A stretch of DNA of 64,000 bases from Dethiosulfovibrio russensis (GTDB lineage: Bacteria; Synergistota; Synergistia; Synergistales; Dethiosulfovibrionaceae), in the NCBI RefSeq assembly GCF_021568855.1, contig NZ_JAKGUG010000004.1, forward strand, positions 1-64,000. The letters are read 5' to 3'. Of this stretch, positions 4,913-13,748 are shown one piece after another. The notes beneath the pieces were generated by a model that was not told the origin of the DNA, made no database searches, and saw only the letters and a list, made by a program, of their open reading frames with translations. Every line of letters begins with the position of its first letter. Position 1 is the first letter of the stretch. The position numbers and the translations under genes are program-made.

Positions 4913-7825
4913 GTGGATATTGAGCAGATTTTGAAAGACAACCTGACACAGGAACAATACAAGGCTGCAATGGATAACGCGAAGGAGGTTTTGTGTCTTG
5001 CGTGCGCTGGTTCGGGCAAGTCCAGAACATTGGCTTACCGCATAGCCCGACTTCTCGCCGAGGGAGAACCACCTGGAGGGATCGTAGCCTTCACCTTCAC
5101 CGACAAGGCGGCTGAATCCATCAAACGTCGAGTTTCTCAGGCCCTCGTTGCCGCAGGAATCGATCCTACAGTGATAGGAGCAATGTATATTGGAACCATA
5201 CATGCCTACTGTCAACACGTACTTGGAGAAATGGACGCCACGTACCGTCAGTATGACGTGCTCGACGAAAATCGATTGAAGCTTTATCTGATTTCAAGGT
5301 CTAGCGCCCTGGGACTCTACCAGTTTCGCAGTCGAGCCAGAAATAACAGCTATTTCGATATAATAGAGCAGGTCTCAGACGCTTGGAAGACGGCTAATGA
5401 CGAAATATTGAATTTCAATACGGTCGCTAACGAAGATTCGGAGCTTGCTGACTTGCTCAATCGCATAAAAGACAAACTCAGAACGGATCAATATATCGAT
5501 TTTTCCCTGATGATCAGGGATGCGGTTGACGCAATCGATTCCAACTCTGCGAGTGTGAAAAACGGAATAGGAAAGTTGCGACACCTCATGGTCGATGAGT
5601 ATCAAGACGTCAACCCCTGTCAGGAAAAACTGATCAGTTTATTGCACCAGCGTGCAGAAACGCTTTTTGTGGTTGGGGACGATGATCAATCCATCTATGC
5701 TTGGCGGGGAGCGGACGTTAGCAACATACTGAGCTTCGCGAAAAGATACACCAGTTGTAGCATACACACACTATCCAAGAATTTTCGCAGCACAGAACCC
5801 ATCGTCCAGGCCTCAAATTCATTCGTAGCCTCAATGCTGGGTCCTAGCCGAATAAATAAAAATCCTCAAGCCAATAAGAATCAAACTCCTCAGGATTTCA
5901 GGGTGCTGTCGTTTCCAGATCGTGTCGCTGAAGCCAAATGGGTCGCGGAAAGGATTAAAGCTCTACGAGGTACCGCATATAATGACGATGGCAACCTCCG
6001 CGGTTTGACGCCAGCTGATTTCGCTATACTTATGCGCTCAACTCGCCAAGCAGAACAGGATGAATCTCCAAGACACGAAGCATTTACAACTGCCTTAGAA
6101 AAACTAGGCATCCCTTTTAGCCTTGAAGCTGGAGGGGGGCCATTCGACCGTCCACAGACCTCGGTTTTAAGAACTACTTTCGAGCTTCTTCGCGAACCTG
6201 GCGTGAACCGAGATACGGTTCAGCAACATTTCGAAAATGAAGTGCTATCAGCCTACCCCTCTGCCGATTTTGATGCGCTAGTTCGTGTGCTTACCGATTG
6301 GAGTCGCCGCATCCATTGTCCTAAAGGTGCCCCAAGAATAAGGCTTTATCCCCAAAAACTTGTCTATGATCTGCTGGAATCTTTTAACGTTGCTCTTTCT
6401 AATTTCAAAGATGAAGTCATGCGGGATATCGGACTTTTCAGCCAAATGATCATGGATGTAGAGACCGTCTATATGAGCGTAGACTCGAGCAAACGTTTTG
6501 CCGAAGTCTTGAATTTTCTGCAGAACGTGGCGGAAAAGGGGTACAACGTATCTACCGACGATGTGCTTCAGCGTCCCGATGCCGTTACAGTGTCGACCGT
6601 CCACAAAATGAAGGGGCTCGAATTCCCCTGTGTCTTTGTCGTAGATACTGAGGCCCGTCGGTTTCCGAAAAAAAAGAGCAAATATACGGGATGGTTGCCA
6701 CATAAAGTTATGGCCGCAGCTATAGATCGCGGTGCATATCAGAGCACCCATGATGAGGAAAGCCGGCTTTTTTACACTGCGGTGACGCGGGCGGAACGGT
6801 ATCTTTACGTAAGCTGCGCAGAAAAACTTCCTATGGGGAAACAGAATCATAAATTGTCTCCTTACGCTTTAAAGCTGGCGGAACATCCAAAGGTGCTTTG
6901 GGATTCCACAGGCCTCCCGGTAGGGCTCGCTTCTTTTGCACCTCGTCGAAGGGTCGAAGAAGCAGATTATCCGACTAGTTTTACCGAGATAAAGTCATAT
7001 CTACATTGTCCTAAAGAATACCAATTTAGAGAGCGTTATGGATTTAATCCGATTATTCCAGAAATGTTCGGTTACGGTCGAACCGTTCATACGTCGATCG
7101 AAAAAACACATGAGCTATACCCGGGTTCTCCTCCGGATGCAGACCAGGTGGAAAGTGTGGTACTGGATACCTTCCACTTGAAGCATGTTCCTGAAAGCGG
7201 TGATCCAAAAAACCATCCTGGACCGTACGAGCACTCAAGAAATCGGGCTATGAAAATTACGCAGAATTATGTCGCATCCTTTGGAAATGATTTTGAACGA
7301 GAGCGGCAGGTTGAAGCGATTTTTGAGATCCCGGCCTCTAATTGTGTACTAACGGGTTCGATCGACCTCCTCCTCCACAAAGATGAAAATGGGGACATTC
7401 TACAGGCCGAGGTCATTGATTTCAAAACGATTGAGGGGGGAGAAAACCCTACAGAAAACAAAGATATAGATTGGACAGAACTCGCTTTGCAGGTTCAGCT
7501 ATATGCAAGAGCCGCTGACCAGGTCCTAGGGCATAACGCAAAAACGGGTAGCGTTCATCTTCTGAAAGACAACCAACGAGTCGAAGTACCTATTACCAAA
7601 GAAGCTGTGGATTCGGCCCTAGCCAACGTGGAATGGGCTGTGACAGGTATCCTTGCATCGGACTTCCCTATGAGACCACATCAGAATAAATGCTCCAAGT
7701 GTGACTTTCAGACGATCTGTCCGAAAATCCCACAAGAGTTCCATGTTCTCACTACCGCTCCACCGGAGCTCCATCTGCCTGAACGGAATGAAATGGTTCG
7801 TGCTTTCAGTTTGTATAAGGCATAG
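4913..7825 (+). CDS. UvrD-like superfamily 1 helicase fused to RecB/AddB-type iron-sulfur nuclease
   Basis: The 970-residue protein starts at GTG 4913 behind AAGGGG. The N-terminal two thirds is a UvrD/Rep helicase: Walker A CAGSGKS (K36), motif II VDEYQD (227-232), motif III GDDDQSIYAWRGA, motif IV LSKNFRS, motif V VHKMKGLEF and motif VI FYTAVTRAE. The C-terminal third is a PD-(D/E)xK nuclease: GSIDLL (D818) and EVIDFKT (D836, K838), then QVQLYA. Four cysteines, C699 and C927/C930/C936, are placed as in AddB and Cas4 for a 4Fe-4S cluster. The layout resembles AdnA or AddA, but no AddB/AdnB partner is present. Cotranscription with the DNA methyltransferase suggests it degrades unmodified DNA, which is inference. 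Confidence 0.93.
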   Translation: MDIEQILKDNLTQEQYKAAMDNAKEVLCLACAGSGKSRTLAYRIARLLAEGEPPGGIVAFTFTDKAAESIKRRVSQALVAAGIDPTVIGAMYIGTIHAYCQHVLGEMDATYRQYDVLDENRLKLYLISRSSALGLYQFRSRARNNSYFDIIEQVSDAWKTANDEILNFNTVANEDSELADLLNRIKDKLRTDQYIDFSLMIRDAVDAIDSNSASVKNGIGKLRHLMVDEYQDVNPCQEKLISLLHQRAETLFVVGDDDQSIYAWRGADVSNILSFAKRYTSCSIHTLSKNFRSTEPIVQASNSFVASMLGPSRINKNPQANKNQTPQDFRVLSFPDRVAEAKWVAERIKALRGTAYNDDGNLRGLTPADFAILMRSTRQAEQDESPRHEAFTTALEKLGIPFSLEAGGGPFDRPQTSVLRTTFELLREPGVNRDTVQQHFENEVLSAYPSADFDALVRVLTDWSRRIHCPKGAPRIRLYPQKLVYDLLESFNVALSNFKDEVMRDIGLFSQMIMDVETVYMSVDSSKRFAEVLNFLQNVAEKGYNVSTDDVLQRPDAVTVSTVHKMKGLEFPCVFVVDTEARRFPKKKSKYTGWLPHKVMAAAIDRGAYQSTHDEESRLFYTAVTRAERYLYVSCAEKLPMGKQNHKLSPYALKLAEHPKVLWDSTGLPVGLASFAPRRRVEEADYPTSFTEIKSYLHCPKEYQFRERYGFNPIIPEMFGYGRTVHTSIEKTHELYPGSPPDADQVESVVLDTFHLKHVPESGDPKNHPGPYEHSRNRAMKITQNYVASFGNDFERERQVEAIFEIPASNCVLTGSIDLLLHKDENGDILQAEVIDFKTIEGGENPTENKDIDWTELALQVQLYARAADQVLGHNAKTGSVHLLKDNQRVEVPITKEAVDSALANVEWAVTGILASDFPMRPHQNKCSKCDFQTICPKIPQEFHVLTTAPPELHLPERNEMVRAFSLYKA

Positions 7826-7920
7826 AAGGTCAAAGATTACATAAATAAGACTTACTTAACATATTTAAGTATTAGGATAAATATGTGTTTTTTAAGCTAA
7901 GGTCTGCATTGCCTTTTTGT

Positions 7921-8130
7921 TCAAGGGGGACGTCGTAGGGCCTTACTGCTTTTGGCGTTGGAGGAGCTTACGGTTATAACGTCGTCGACATCGCTCCAAT
8001 CCAGAGAGAAAAGTTCGCTTTTTCTCAGGACAGCGTTAAATGAAATGACAACTACGGTTTTAAGATGATAGTCCGGAAACTCCGATGATAGTACCTTTCT
8101 TTGGTTAGTCCCATCTTGTGTCGAATACAT
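7921..8130 (-). pseudogene. Tyrosine recombinase (integrase) remnant
   Basis: The reading frame contains LKTVVVISFNA, then LRKSELFSLDWSDVD and VITVSSSNAKS. This matches the start of the catalytic domain of tyrosine recombinases, where the consensus is L-x-T-G-x-R-x-x-E-x-x-x-L-x-W-x-D-V-D followed by a beta hairpin. The conserved Gly is missing and nothing of the HxxR or the Tyr segment follows, so only about 60 residues survive. Further minus-strand text at 8130-8210 could be frameshifted remainder. It marks the likely right edge of the island. Confidence 0.5.
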
Positions 8131-8733
8131 TCCTGTTTCTTTTCTCCGTCTCTAGCATCTAGAACGGCCATTAGGGGCTGTAAGCCTTTTAAATCTAAAA
8201 GCGGGTTCTGGAAGGGCTATAAACCGTTTACAGATCAGCTCGAAAGACCTAGCTTTAGGGAGAAAATCACTGGAGAAAAATGCTAAACCGCAGGGAAAAC
8301 CGTAACGATCACCGTACCTCTACGGTTGCATTAAACTTGTAAAGCCTTGTTATGACTGGCTTTGGTTTGGTCGATTGTACAGACACCTCCTCCGCCACTT
8401 TAAAAGTTCATAGAGAAAAGGCCCTTAGATTTTTCCAAGGGTCTTTTTATATACGAACATTTTTCAAAATAACACTACGAAATAGGGAGGTTAGGATTCA
8501 CCTTAGGATGTAAGTTTTAAAGGGATTATTTACGAAATGATATCCCCATTAGCCTATCTAAGGAGATCGGCTTGTCTCACACAAAAACCCCTGGAAAAAG
8601 ACCCTTGAAAGGAGTATCCTGAACATAGGATTTTCCTCTATCCACAAAAAACCGGATTTATAACATCTCAGATTAACGATTCGACGTAAAAATCAACCTA
8701 GCTTCAGGTTAAAAAAGGGAGGGAGGCGTTAAG
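8131..8733. other. Gene-free stretch between the island and the chemoreceptor gene
   Basis: No open frame with coding character was found in these 603 bases. A terminator-like hairpin sits at 8420-8449, and the last 40 bases hold the purine-rich ribosome-binding region of the chemoreceptor gene. The sequence at 8385-8396 (CTCCTCCGCCAC) superficially resembles the 3' end of a tRNA or tmRNA, but no matching acceptor stem or T-arm was found. Confidence 0.5.
8420..8449 (+). terminator. Terminator-like hairpin
   Basis: CCCTTAG (8422-8428) pairs with CCAAGGG (8435-8441), one mismatch, six-base loop, followed by TCTTTTTAT. No intact gene lies directly upstream; it may be a leftover of the lost island end. 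Confidence 0.5.
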
Positions 8734-10437
8734 ATGAAAATTAGTCGCTTGGCAATGAAGTTAATAGCTCCGGTGATGACAATCTTACTAGTACTAGCAC
8801 TATCGATGGGAATAGTAACCTATCGAGTCTCATATCGTTCGCTTTACGACCAAAGAGCACAGTCAATAATGAACATAATTCAGATCGTAGATGACCTTGT
8901 AAGATATTATGGAGCAATGGTTGACAGAGGAGAAATTTCGGTAGAGGAAGCACAAAAAAGAGTTGCAAATGAAGTTGGATCAATGAGATACAACAAAGAA
9001 GATTATATTTTTGGATATAATCAAGATTTCATAGTGGTAATCCCTTCTCCAGGCAAAGAACTAGGGGAAAAAATAGATGGAAGCGACCCTAAGAACCCCC
9101 TTGTAGCCCTAAACACATTAGCTAAAAACAAAGAAACGGGATACTACGATTATAAGTGGATAAATCCCACATCAGGTCTATTAGAAGAAAAAATCAGCTA
9201 TATAGGCTCGTATGCTCCATGGAAATGGTGGTATGGCACGGGACTATATGTTTCAGATCTTAAAGCTACCGTAAAAGCCTTGGTAATCAGACAGATGGGT
9301 ATCTTCTTGATCGGTTTGATAATCACAATCGTGCTAGTCATATGGGTGGTAAGACGTGTAACTACTAGAATAGCTAACATGGTCGCGAATATCAAAATAC
9401 TCTCAGACGGAGACCTTACAACTGATTTCAACGACAAGGGTAACGACGAACTTACGGTTATGGCACATTCACTACAAAAACTGGTAGAAACCCAAAACTC
9501 AGTAATAAGCAATATCCTAAAAGAGGCAATCGACACGGCGGACAGGGCAGAAAATCTGGCCGCCGTAGCGGAAGAACAAAGCGCATCTATGGGACAGGTT
9601 AAAGAATCGGTCGAAAAAGTTTCCGACTTATCCTCTAACAACTCGGCAGCTCTTGAGGAAATAAACGCCTCCATAGAAGAAGTTGCTTCAGGTGCACGAT
9701 CAGGAGCGACTTCGGCCACTTCAGGAGCGACTTCGGCGGCCTCAATGGTAGACATGACCAAAACTGTCGTATCAGATGTCAATTCAGTCGTAAGTGAAGT
9801 ACAGTTAGCTGACAGCGAATCCGATAAGGGAAAAGAAAAAATCCAAGTGCTGGCACAATCGGTTGAGGCAATCTCAGATTTTGTAGACACGATCAGTAAA
9901 ATAGCCAATCAGACAAATCTGCTGGCATTAAACGCAGCAATCGAAGCCGCCAGAGCGGGAGAAGCTGGCAAAGGTTTCGCCGTCGTCGCGGATGAAGTAA
10001 GAAAACTTGCGGAGGAATCCGAACGAGCAGCCAAAAGAGTAGGCGAACTTATCATCCAACTTCAAGAACACTCTCAGGGAGCTATTTCAGCCACTGAGAT
10101 GACGGCGGAAAAACTTCGCCTTACTGTTGAACGTGCAATAAAAACACAGGAAGTATTAAGACAAAGTCTGACAAGCATACAAAATCTTGATGATATTATT
10201 CAAGACCTAGCTTCTATCTCAGAAGAACAAGCCTCTTCCAGCGAGGAGATGGCCAAAGCGGTAGAAGAAATAACGAAAGCCACTATCGACACAGTAAACG
10301 AGATAGACGACATAAACAGAGCTTCAGATGACACCTCTTCAGCATCGGAAATAGTGGCACAACAGGCCATGATAATGGCAGAAAATTCCAAAAAAATGAA
10401 AGACTTGATCAGCAAATTTAAAGTAAAAAAGGATTAA
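8734..10437 (+). CDS. Methyl-accepting chemotaxis protein with Cache sensor
   Basis: This 567-residue receptor follows a strong GGGAGGGAGG site. The order is: transmembrane helix at about 11-29; periplasmic single-Cache domain to about 185 ([23 protein letters not shown] are typical); second helix at about 188-208; HAMP to about 262; then the signalling coiled coil with the hairpin-tip block [20 protein letters not shown] near 390-410. It should sense small ligands such as organic acids outside the cell and signal to CheA. A 7-residue repeat ([14 protein letters not shown]) in the descending helix is described among the findings. It stands alone between the island and recQ; fliD further right confirms a flagellar organism. 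Confidence 0.95.
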   Translation: MKISRLAMKLIAPVMTILLVLALSMGIVTYRVSYRSLYDQRAQSIMNIIQIVDDLVRYYGAMVDRGEISVEEAQKRVANEVGSMRYNKEDYIFGYNQDFIVVIPSPGKELGEKIDGSDPKNPLVALNTLAKNKETGYYDYKWINPTSGLLEEKISYIGSYAPWKWWYGTGLYVSDLKATVKALVIRQMGIFLIGLIITIVLVIWVVRRVTTRIANMVANIKILSDGDLTTDFNDKGNDELTVMAHSLQKLVETQNSVISNILKEAIDTADRAENLAAVAEEQSASMGQVKESVEKVSDLSSNNSAALEEINASIEEVASGARSGATSATSGATSAASMVDMTKTVVSDVNSVVSEVQLADSESDKGKEKIQVLAQSVEAISDFVDTISKIANQTNLLALNAAIEAARAGEAGKGFAVVADEVRKLAEESERAAKRVGELIIQLQEHSQGAISATEMTAEKLRLTVERAIKTQEVLRQSLTSIQNLDDIIQDLASISEEQASSSEEMAKAVEEITKATIDTVNEIDDINRASDDTSSASEIVAQQAMIMAENSKKMKDLISKFKVKKD

Positions 10438-10442
10438 ATAAT

Positions 10443-10482
10443 TTATGGCCGACCAATTCTTCTAAGAAAAGGTCGGCCATAA
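10443..10482. terminator. Bidirectional terminator between chemoreceptor gene and recQ
   Basis: TTATGGCCGACC (10443-10454) and GGTCGGCCATAA (10471-10482) form a perfect 12-bp stem. It lies between convergent genes and has AT-rich flanks on both sides. Confidence 0.85.
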
Positions 10483-10489
10483 TAAATAA

Positions 10490-12307
10490 TCAAATTTCAA
10501 AGCTCTTCAAAACTTCTATAAAATCCATTCCGTAAAGATCTAGTTTTTTAAATCCCACTCCCTGAAGACAGCTCATCTCATCCAGAGAATCTGGCCGTAA
10601 TTCCAACATCTGGCGCAAGGTGGCGTCATGAAATATAACATAGGCTGGAACCCCGTGTTCTTTGGCCAACTCCAGTCTCTTCGCTCTCAAGGCCTCCCAC
10701 AGAGGATTACCGTCGAATTCCGAAGAGCCTTTGGTAGATACCTCTGACGTGCTCGACCTACTGCTTTTCTCAGATGTCTTAACCTCGTCCACCCGAAAGG
10801 AAAGGCGCCTTTCTCCACGAAGAACCGGCCAGCTATCTCCGCAAAGACGAAGCCCTCCGTAACCGTCAGACACCACCGACAGAACCCCCATAGCCAACAG
10901 CTGTCTGTAGACAGAACGCCACTGTCTTTCGTTCAGATCATCGCCTATACCGAAGGTGGATACTTGATCGTGTCCGGCTTCCAGGACTTTCTTAGTCCCC
11001 CTGCCCAACAGCACATCTATAAGATGTCCTGTTCCGTAGATCTGCCCCGTTCGATAGACACAGGACAGAGCCTTTTGAGCCTGAACCGTGCCATCCCAGG
11101 TTTCTACGGGGTTCAAACAGGTATCGCAGTTTCCGCAGGGAACGTCGCAGCTATCTCCAAAGAAGGAAAGCAGGGAACGGCGACGACAGTCGGTGGTCTC
11201 GCAGTATCCCAACATTATCTCCAGATTCTGTCGACTGATCCTCTTGTATCTTTCGTCTCCTTCGGACATCTCTATCAACTTGAGTTGTCCCGTTACATCG
11301 GCCATACCGTAGGTCATCCATGCATCGGCGGGCAGTCCATCTCTGCCTGCCCTTCCAGTTTCCTGATAGTAGGCTGCCAGGCTCTTAGGCATGTCCAGAT
11401 GGGCTACGAAACGGACGTCGGGCTTGTCTATACCCATTCCGAAGGCGATGGTGGCGACCACCACGACCGCATCCTCGTCCTGGAACCTTTCCTGGACCGT
11501 CCTTCTTTCCTCCGCCCCCATGCCACCGTGATAGGACAGAGCTTTAATTCCGTTGTCTCGAAGCCACTGGGCTATCGACTCGGTTTTTCGCCTGGTCATA
11601 CAGTATACGATGCCAGAGTCGTTACGATGGTTTCCCCTGAGAAAATCAAGCAACTGTTTTTTCGGTTTTTCCTTCATGACCACCTGATAGCGGATGTTCG
11701 GCCTGTCGAAGCCGGAGACGAAAACTTTACCTCCGTTCAGGTCGAGCCGCGAGAGGATCTCTTTTCTTGTGAGCTCGTCCGCCGTAGCTGTGACCGCTAT
11801 CCTGGGGACCTCAGGGAAGGCCCTACCCAGCTCTCCTAGCCGAAGGTACTCGGGGCGAAAATCGTGCCCCCATTGGGATACGCAGTGAGCTTCGTCTATG
11901 GCTATAACGGAAAGGGAGATCCTGGAGAGAAAATCCATAAAGCTCGGCTTCATAGCCCTTTCGGGGGCCACATAAAGGAGGTCCAGTTCCCCTCTCATGG
12001 CGGCCCGGGAGACCTGCACGAACTCCTCGTAGTTCATGGTGGAATTCATGTAGGCGGCCCTCACACCGCTCTGAACAAGCCCGTTTACCTGATCGTGCAT
12101 CAAGGCTATTAGCGGAGAGATCACGACACCTATTCCGGGACGTAGAATGGCCGGTATCTGATAGCAAAGGGACTTCCCTCCTCCGGTGGGCATAAGGAGA
12201 AGGCAATCCCCTCCACCCATGACGTGGTCTATGGCGTCTCCTTGATTCAGACGGAATTCGTCGTACCCGAAAAGGCGCTTCAACAACCCACGAGGAGTCT
12301 CCTCCAT
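10490..12307 (-). CDS. recQ: ATP-dependent DNA helicase RecQ
   Basis: The protein is about 605 residues. It has the superfamily 2 motifs of RecQ: motif 0 with FRLNQGDAI, Walker A PTGGGKS near residue 45, DEAHCVSQWGHDFRPEY, and motif VI YYQETGRAGRDG. An RQC zinc site follows (CDVPCGNCDTC), then a winged helix, and a C-terminal HRDC domain (LRAKRLELAKEHGVPAYVIF). It unwinds recombination intermediates with 3'-5' polarity. Two starts are possible: ATG 12307, used here, and TTG 12310 at better spacing from AGGAG. The gene is convergent with the chemoreceptor gene and downstream of two tRNA genes, from which a terminator separates it. Confidence 0.96.
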   Translation of the reverse strand: MEETPRGLLKRLFGYDEFRLNQGDAIDHVMGGGDCLLLMPTGGGKSLCYQIPAILRPGIGVVISPLIALMHDQVNGLVQSGVRAAYMNSTMNYEEFVQVSRAAMRGELDLLYVAPERAMKPSFMDFLSRISLSVIAIDEAHCVSQWGHDFRPEYLRLGELGRAFPEVPRIAVTATADELTRKEILSRLDLNGGKVFVSGFDRPNIRYQVVMKEKPKKQLLDFLRGNHRNDSGIVYCMTRRKTESIAQWLRDNGIKALSYHGGMGAEERRTVQERFQDEDAVVVVATIAFGMGIDKPDVRFVAHLDMPKSLAAYYQETGRAGRDGLPADAWMTYGMADVTGQLKLIEMSEGDERYKRISRQNLEIMLGYCETTDCRRRSLLSFFGDSCDVPCGNCDTCLNPVETWDGTVQAQKALSCVYRTGQIYGTGHLIDVLLGRGTKKVLEAGHDQVSTFGIGDDLNERQWRSVYRQLLAMGVLSVVSDGYGGLRLCGDSWPVLRGERRLSFRVDEVKTSEKSSRSSTSEVSTKGSSEFDGNPLWEALRAKRLELAKEHGVPAYVIFHDATLRQMLELRPDSLDEMSCLQGVGFKKLDLYGMDFIEVLKSFEI

Positions 12308-12330
12308 CAATCAAATCATCTCCTGACTAC

Positions 12331-12361
12331 AAAAAAAGCGAGACCCCTCGGGATCTCGCTT
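12331..12361 (-). terminator. Terminator after the tRNA-Ser/tRNA-Arg genes
   Basis: On the minus strand AAGCGAGA and TCTCGCTT (12354-12361 and 12336-12343) form a stem continued by three G-C pairs and followed by seven T residues. It separates the tRNA transcript from recQ. Confidence 0.8.
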
Positions 12362-12372
12362 CAGAAATGCTA

Positions 12373-12449
12373 TGGCGCGCCGGGCAGGATTCGAACCCAC
12401 GACCTTCTGGTCCGTAGCCAGACGCTCTATCCAGCTGAGCTACCGGCGC
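12373..12449 (-). tRNA. tRNA-Arg (ACG)
   Basis: The minus strand folds as a 77-base cloverleaf with encoded CCA. The acceptor GCGCCGG pairs with CCGGCGC, the D-arm is GCTCAGCTGGATAGAGC, the anticodon loop is CTACGGA with anticodon ACG, and the T-arm carries GGTTCGAATCC. Confidence 0.95.
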
Positions 12450-12458
12450 ACTCTTTAG

Positions 12459-12547
12459 TGGCGGAGAGAGAGGGATTCGAACCCTCGGATCCGAATCGGA
12501 TCACGCACTTAGCAGGCGCGCGCCTTCGACCACTCGGCCATCTCTCC
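12459..12547 (-). tRNA. tRNA-Ser (GCT)
   Basis: This 89-base gene has the long variable arm of class II tRNAs (GATCCGATTCGGATC). The acceptor is GGAGAGA with CCA encoded, the anticodon loop holds GCT, and the T-loop is GGTTCGAATCC. It lies 9 bases upstream of tRNA-Arg on the same strand. Confidence 0.95.
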
Positions 12548-12604
12548 ACGCAACGCAGCATATTCTACATACGGGAGAGGTTTCTGTCAAGTCGATCCGA
12601 GAAT

Positions 12605-13657
12605 TTATTCTTCTGACTCTTGATCCCCACTCGCGTTATCCTCGGAGATGACCTCTACAACTTCTTCCTCGGCAGGGAAGATCTCCGGATCAAGTACCTT
12701 GACATCCACTTTTTCAGATATCTCGTCCAGGAAGGTTCTCTGAAGCTCCTGTCTCTTCTGGTTCAACACCATAGACTGAAGCTGCTCTTTGGCGTCCTCG
12801 AAGGAGGTAACCTCTCTGTCCTTGGCGGACTTTCTGAACACGACTATAAAATCGTCGCTGGCGACCTCCACCGGCTCGGCGTACTGACCGTCGTCCATAG
12901 AGGCGATAAAAGCCATATTCTCCGGCAGGGAATCCTTCTTGAGGAACACAGGCTTTTCGGACCCGGTAGATCCCGTGATATCCGAGGATGAGAATCCCTC
13001 CAAAACCACGTCCCAGGACGTCCCGGATGAAAGCTCATCGTAAGCCTTATCCGCAGCCTCTTGGCTGTTGAACTCGGCCGCAAGCACCTCGAATCCCTCG
13101 GGAACTGTAAAGACGAAGTCCTTTACGCTGTCGTAAAGGGCCTGAAGCTCTTCGTCGTTTACCTTGGCGGCGGCGGAAGCCTCCTCCAGGAGCATCTGCT
13201 GAGAAAGCTGGGTCTTAATCTGTTCTCTGAGGGCATCCATAGTTATGCCCGTTTCCTGAAGGTACTGCATAAAGGCCTCTTTCGTCGGGAACTGATCCTC
13301 TATTCCGGACACGGCCCTATCCAGTTCTTCCTTGGACGGGGTGATGCCTAGAGCCTTGACTTCCTTGACAAGGGCCTCCTGGACGACCATCTGGTCAAGG
13401 ACCATCTGCCTTATCATGGGGAGATCGGTGGACGTAACGTCCTTTATTCCAGACCTCTCTACGTAGTCCTGTACGGACCTAAGAAGCTGACTCCTCATCA
13501 GTTTCTTGCCGTCTATTTCGGCCACCGCATAGTCCTCGTTGCCGCTACGGCTGCTCTTACCTCCGCCTACCCCGTACATCAGGGGGATAGCCAAAACAAA
13601 ACACAGCAGGAAAAAGACGAGAATCCATTTCACCTGTGTACGAAGCGTCCTCAACAT
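12605..13657 (-). CDS. SurA/PpiD-like periplasmic peptidyl-prolyl isomerase
   Basis: About 350 residues. Residues 10-30 form an uncleaved signal anchor (VKWILVFFLLCFVLAIPLMY). Next comes a chaperone domain typical of SurA/PpiD (VAEIDGKKLMRSQL, LDQMVVQEALVKEVKALGI), then a parvulin-like region at about 190-290 (DKAYDELSSGTSWDVV, FLKKDSLPENM), and an acidic low-complexity tail. It should help outer-membrane or secreted proteins fold. The start ATG 13657 was preferred over TTG 13660. The polA gene ends 91 bases upstream on the same strand. Confidence 0.85.
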   Translation of the reverse strand: MLRTLRTQVKWILVFFLLCFVLAIPLMYGVGGGKSSRSGNEDYAVAEIDGKKLMRSQLLRSVQDYVERSGIKDVTSTDLPMIRQMVLDQMVVQEALVKEVKALGITPSKEELDRAVSGIEDQFPTKEAFMQYLQETGITMDALREQIKTQLSQQMLLEEASAAAKVNDEELQALYDSVKDFVFTVPEGFEVLAAEFNSQEAADKAYDELSSGTSWDVVLEGFSSSDITGSTGSEKPVFLKKDSLPENMAFIASMDDGQYAEPVEVASDDFIVVFRKSAKDREVTSFEDAKEQLQSMVLNQKRQELQRTFLDEISEKVDVKVLDPEIFPAEEEVVEVISEDNASGDQESEE

Positions 13658-13748
13658 CAACGTAAATCTTCCCCTTTCATGATCGCTTTTTTCACGATAC
13701 CTACGGATGGATATTGTATCACAGCCCGGTTATCGATCATACGCTATA

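Noticed and set aside
8380-8400. A tRNA/tmRNA 3'-end att remnant near the integrase fragment
   Set aside because: CTCCTCCGCCAC resembles such ends, but no T-arm or acceptor complement could be drawn.
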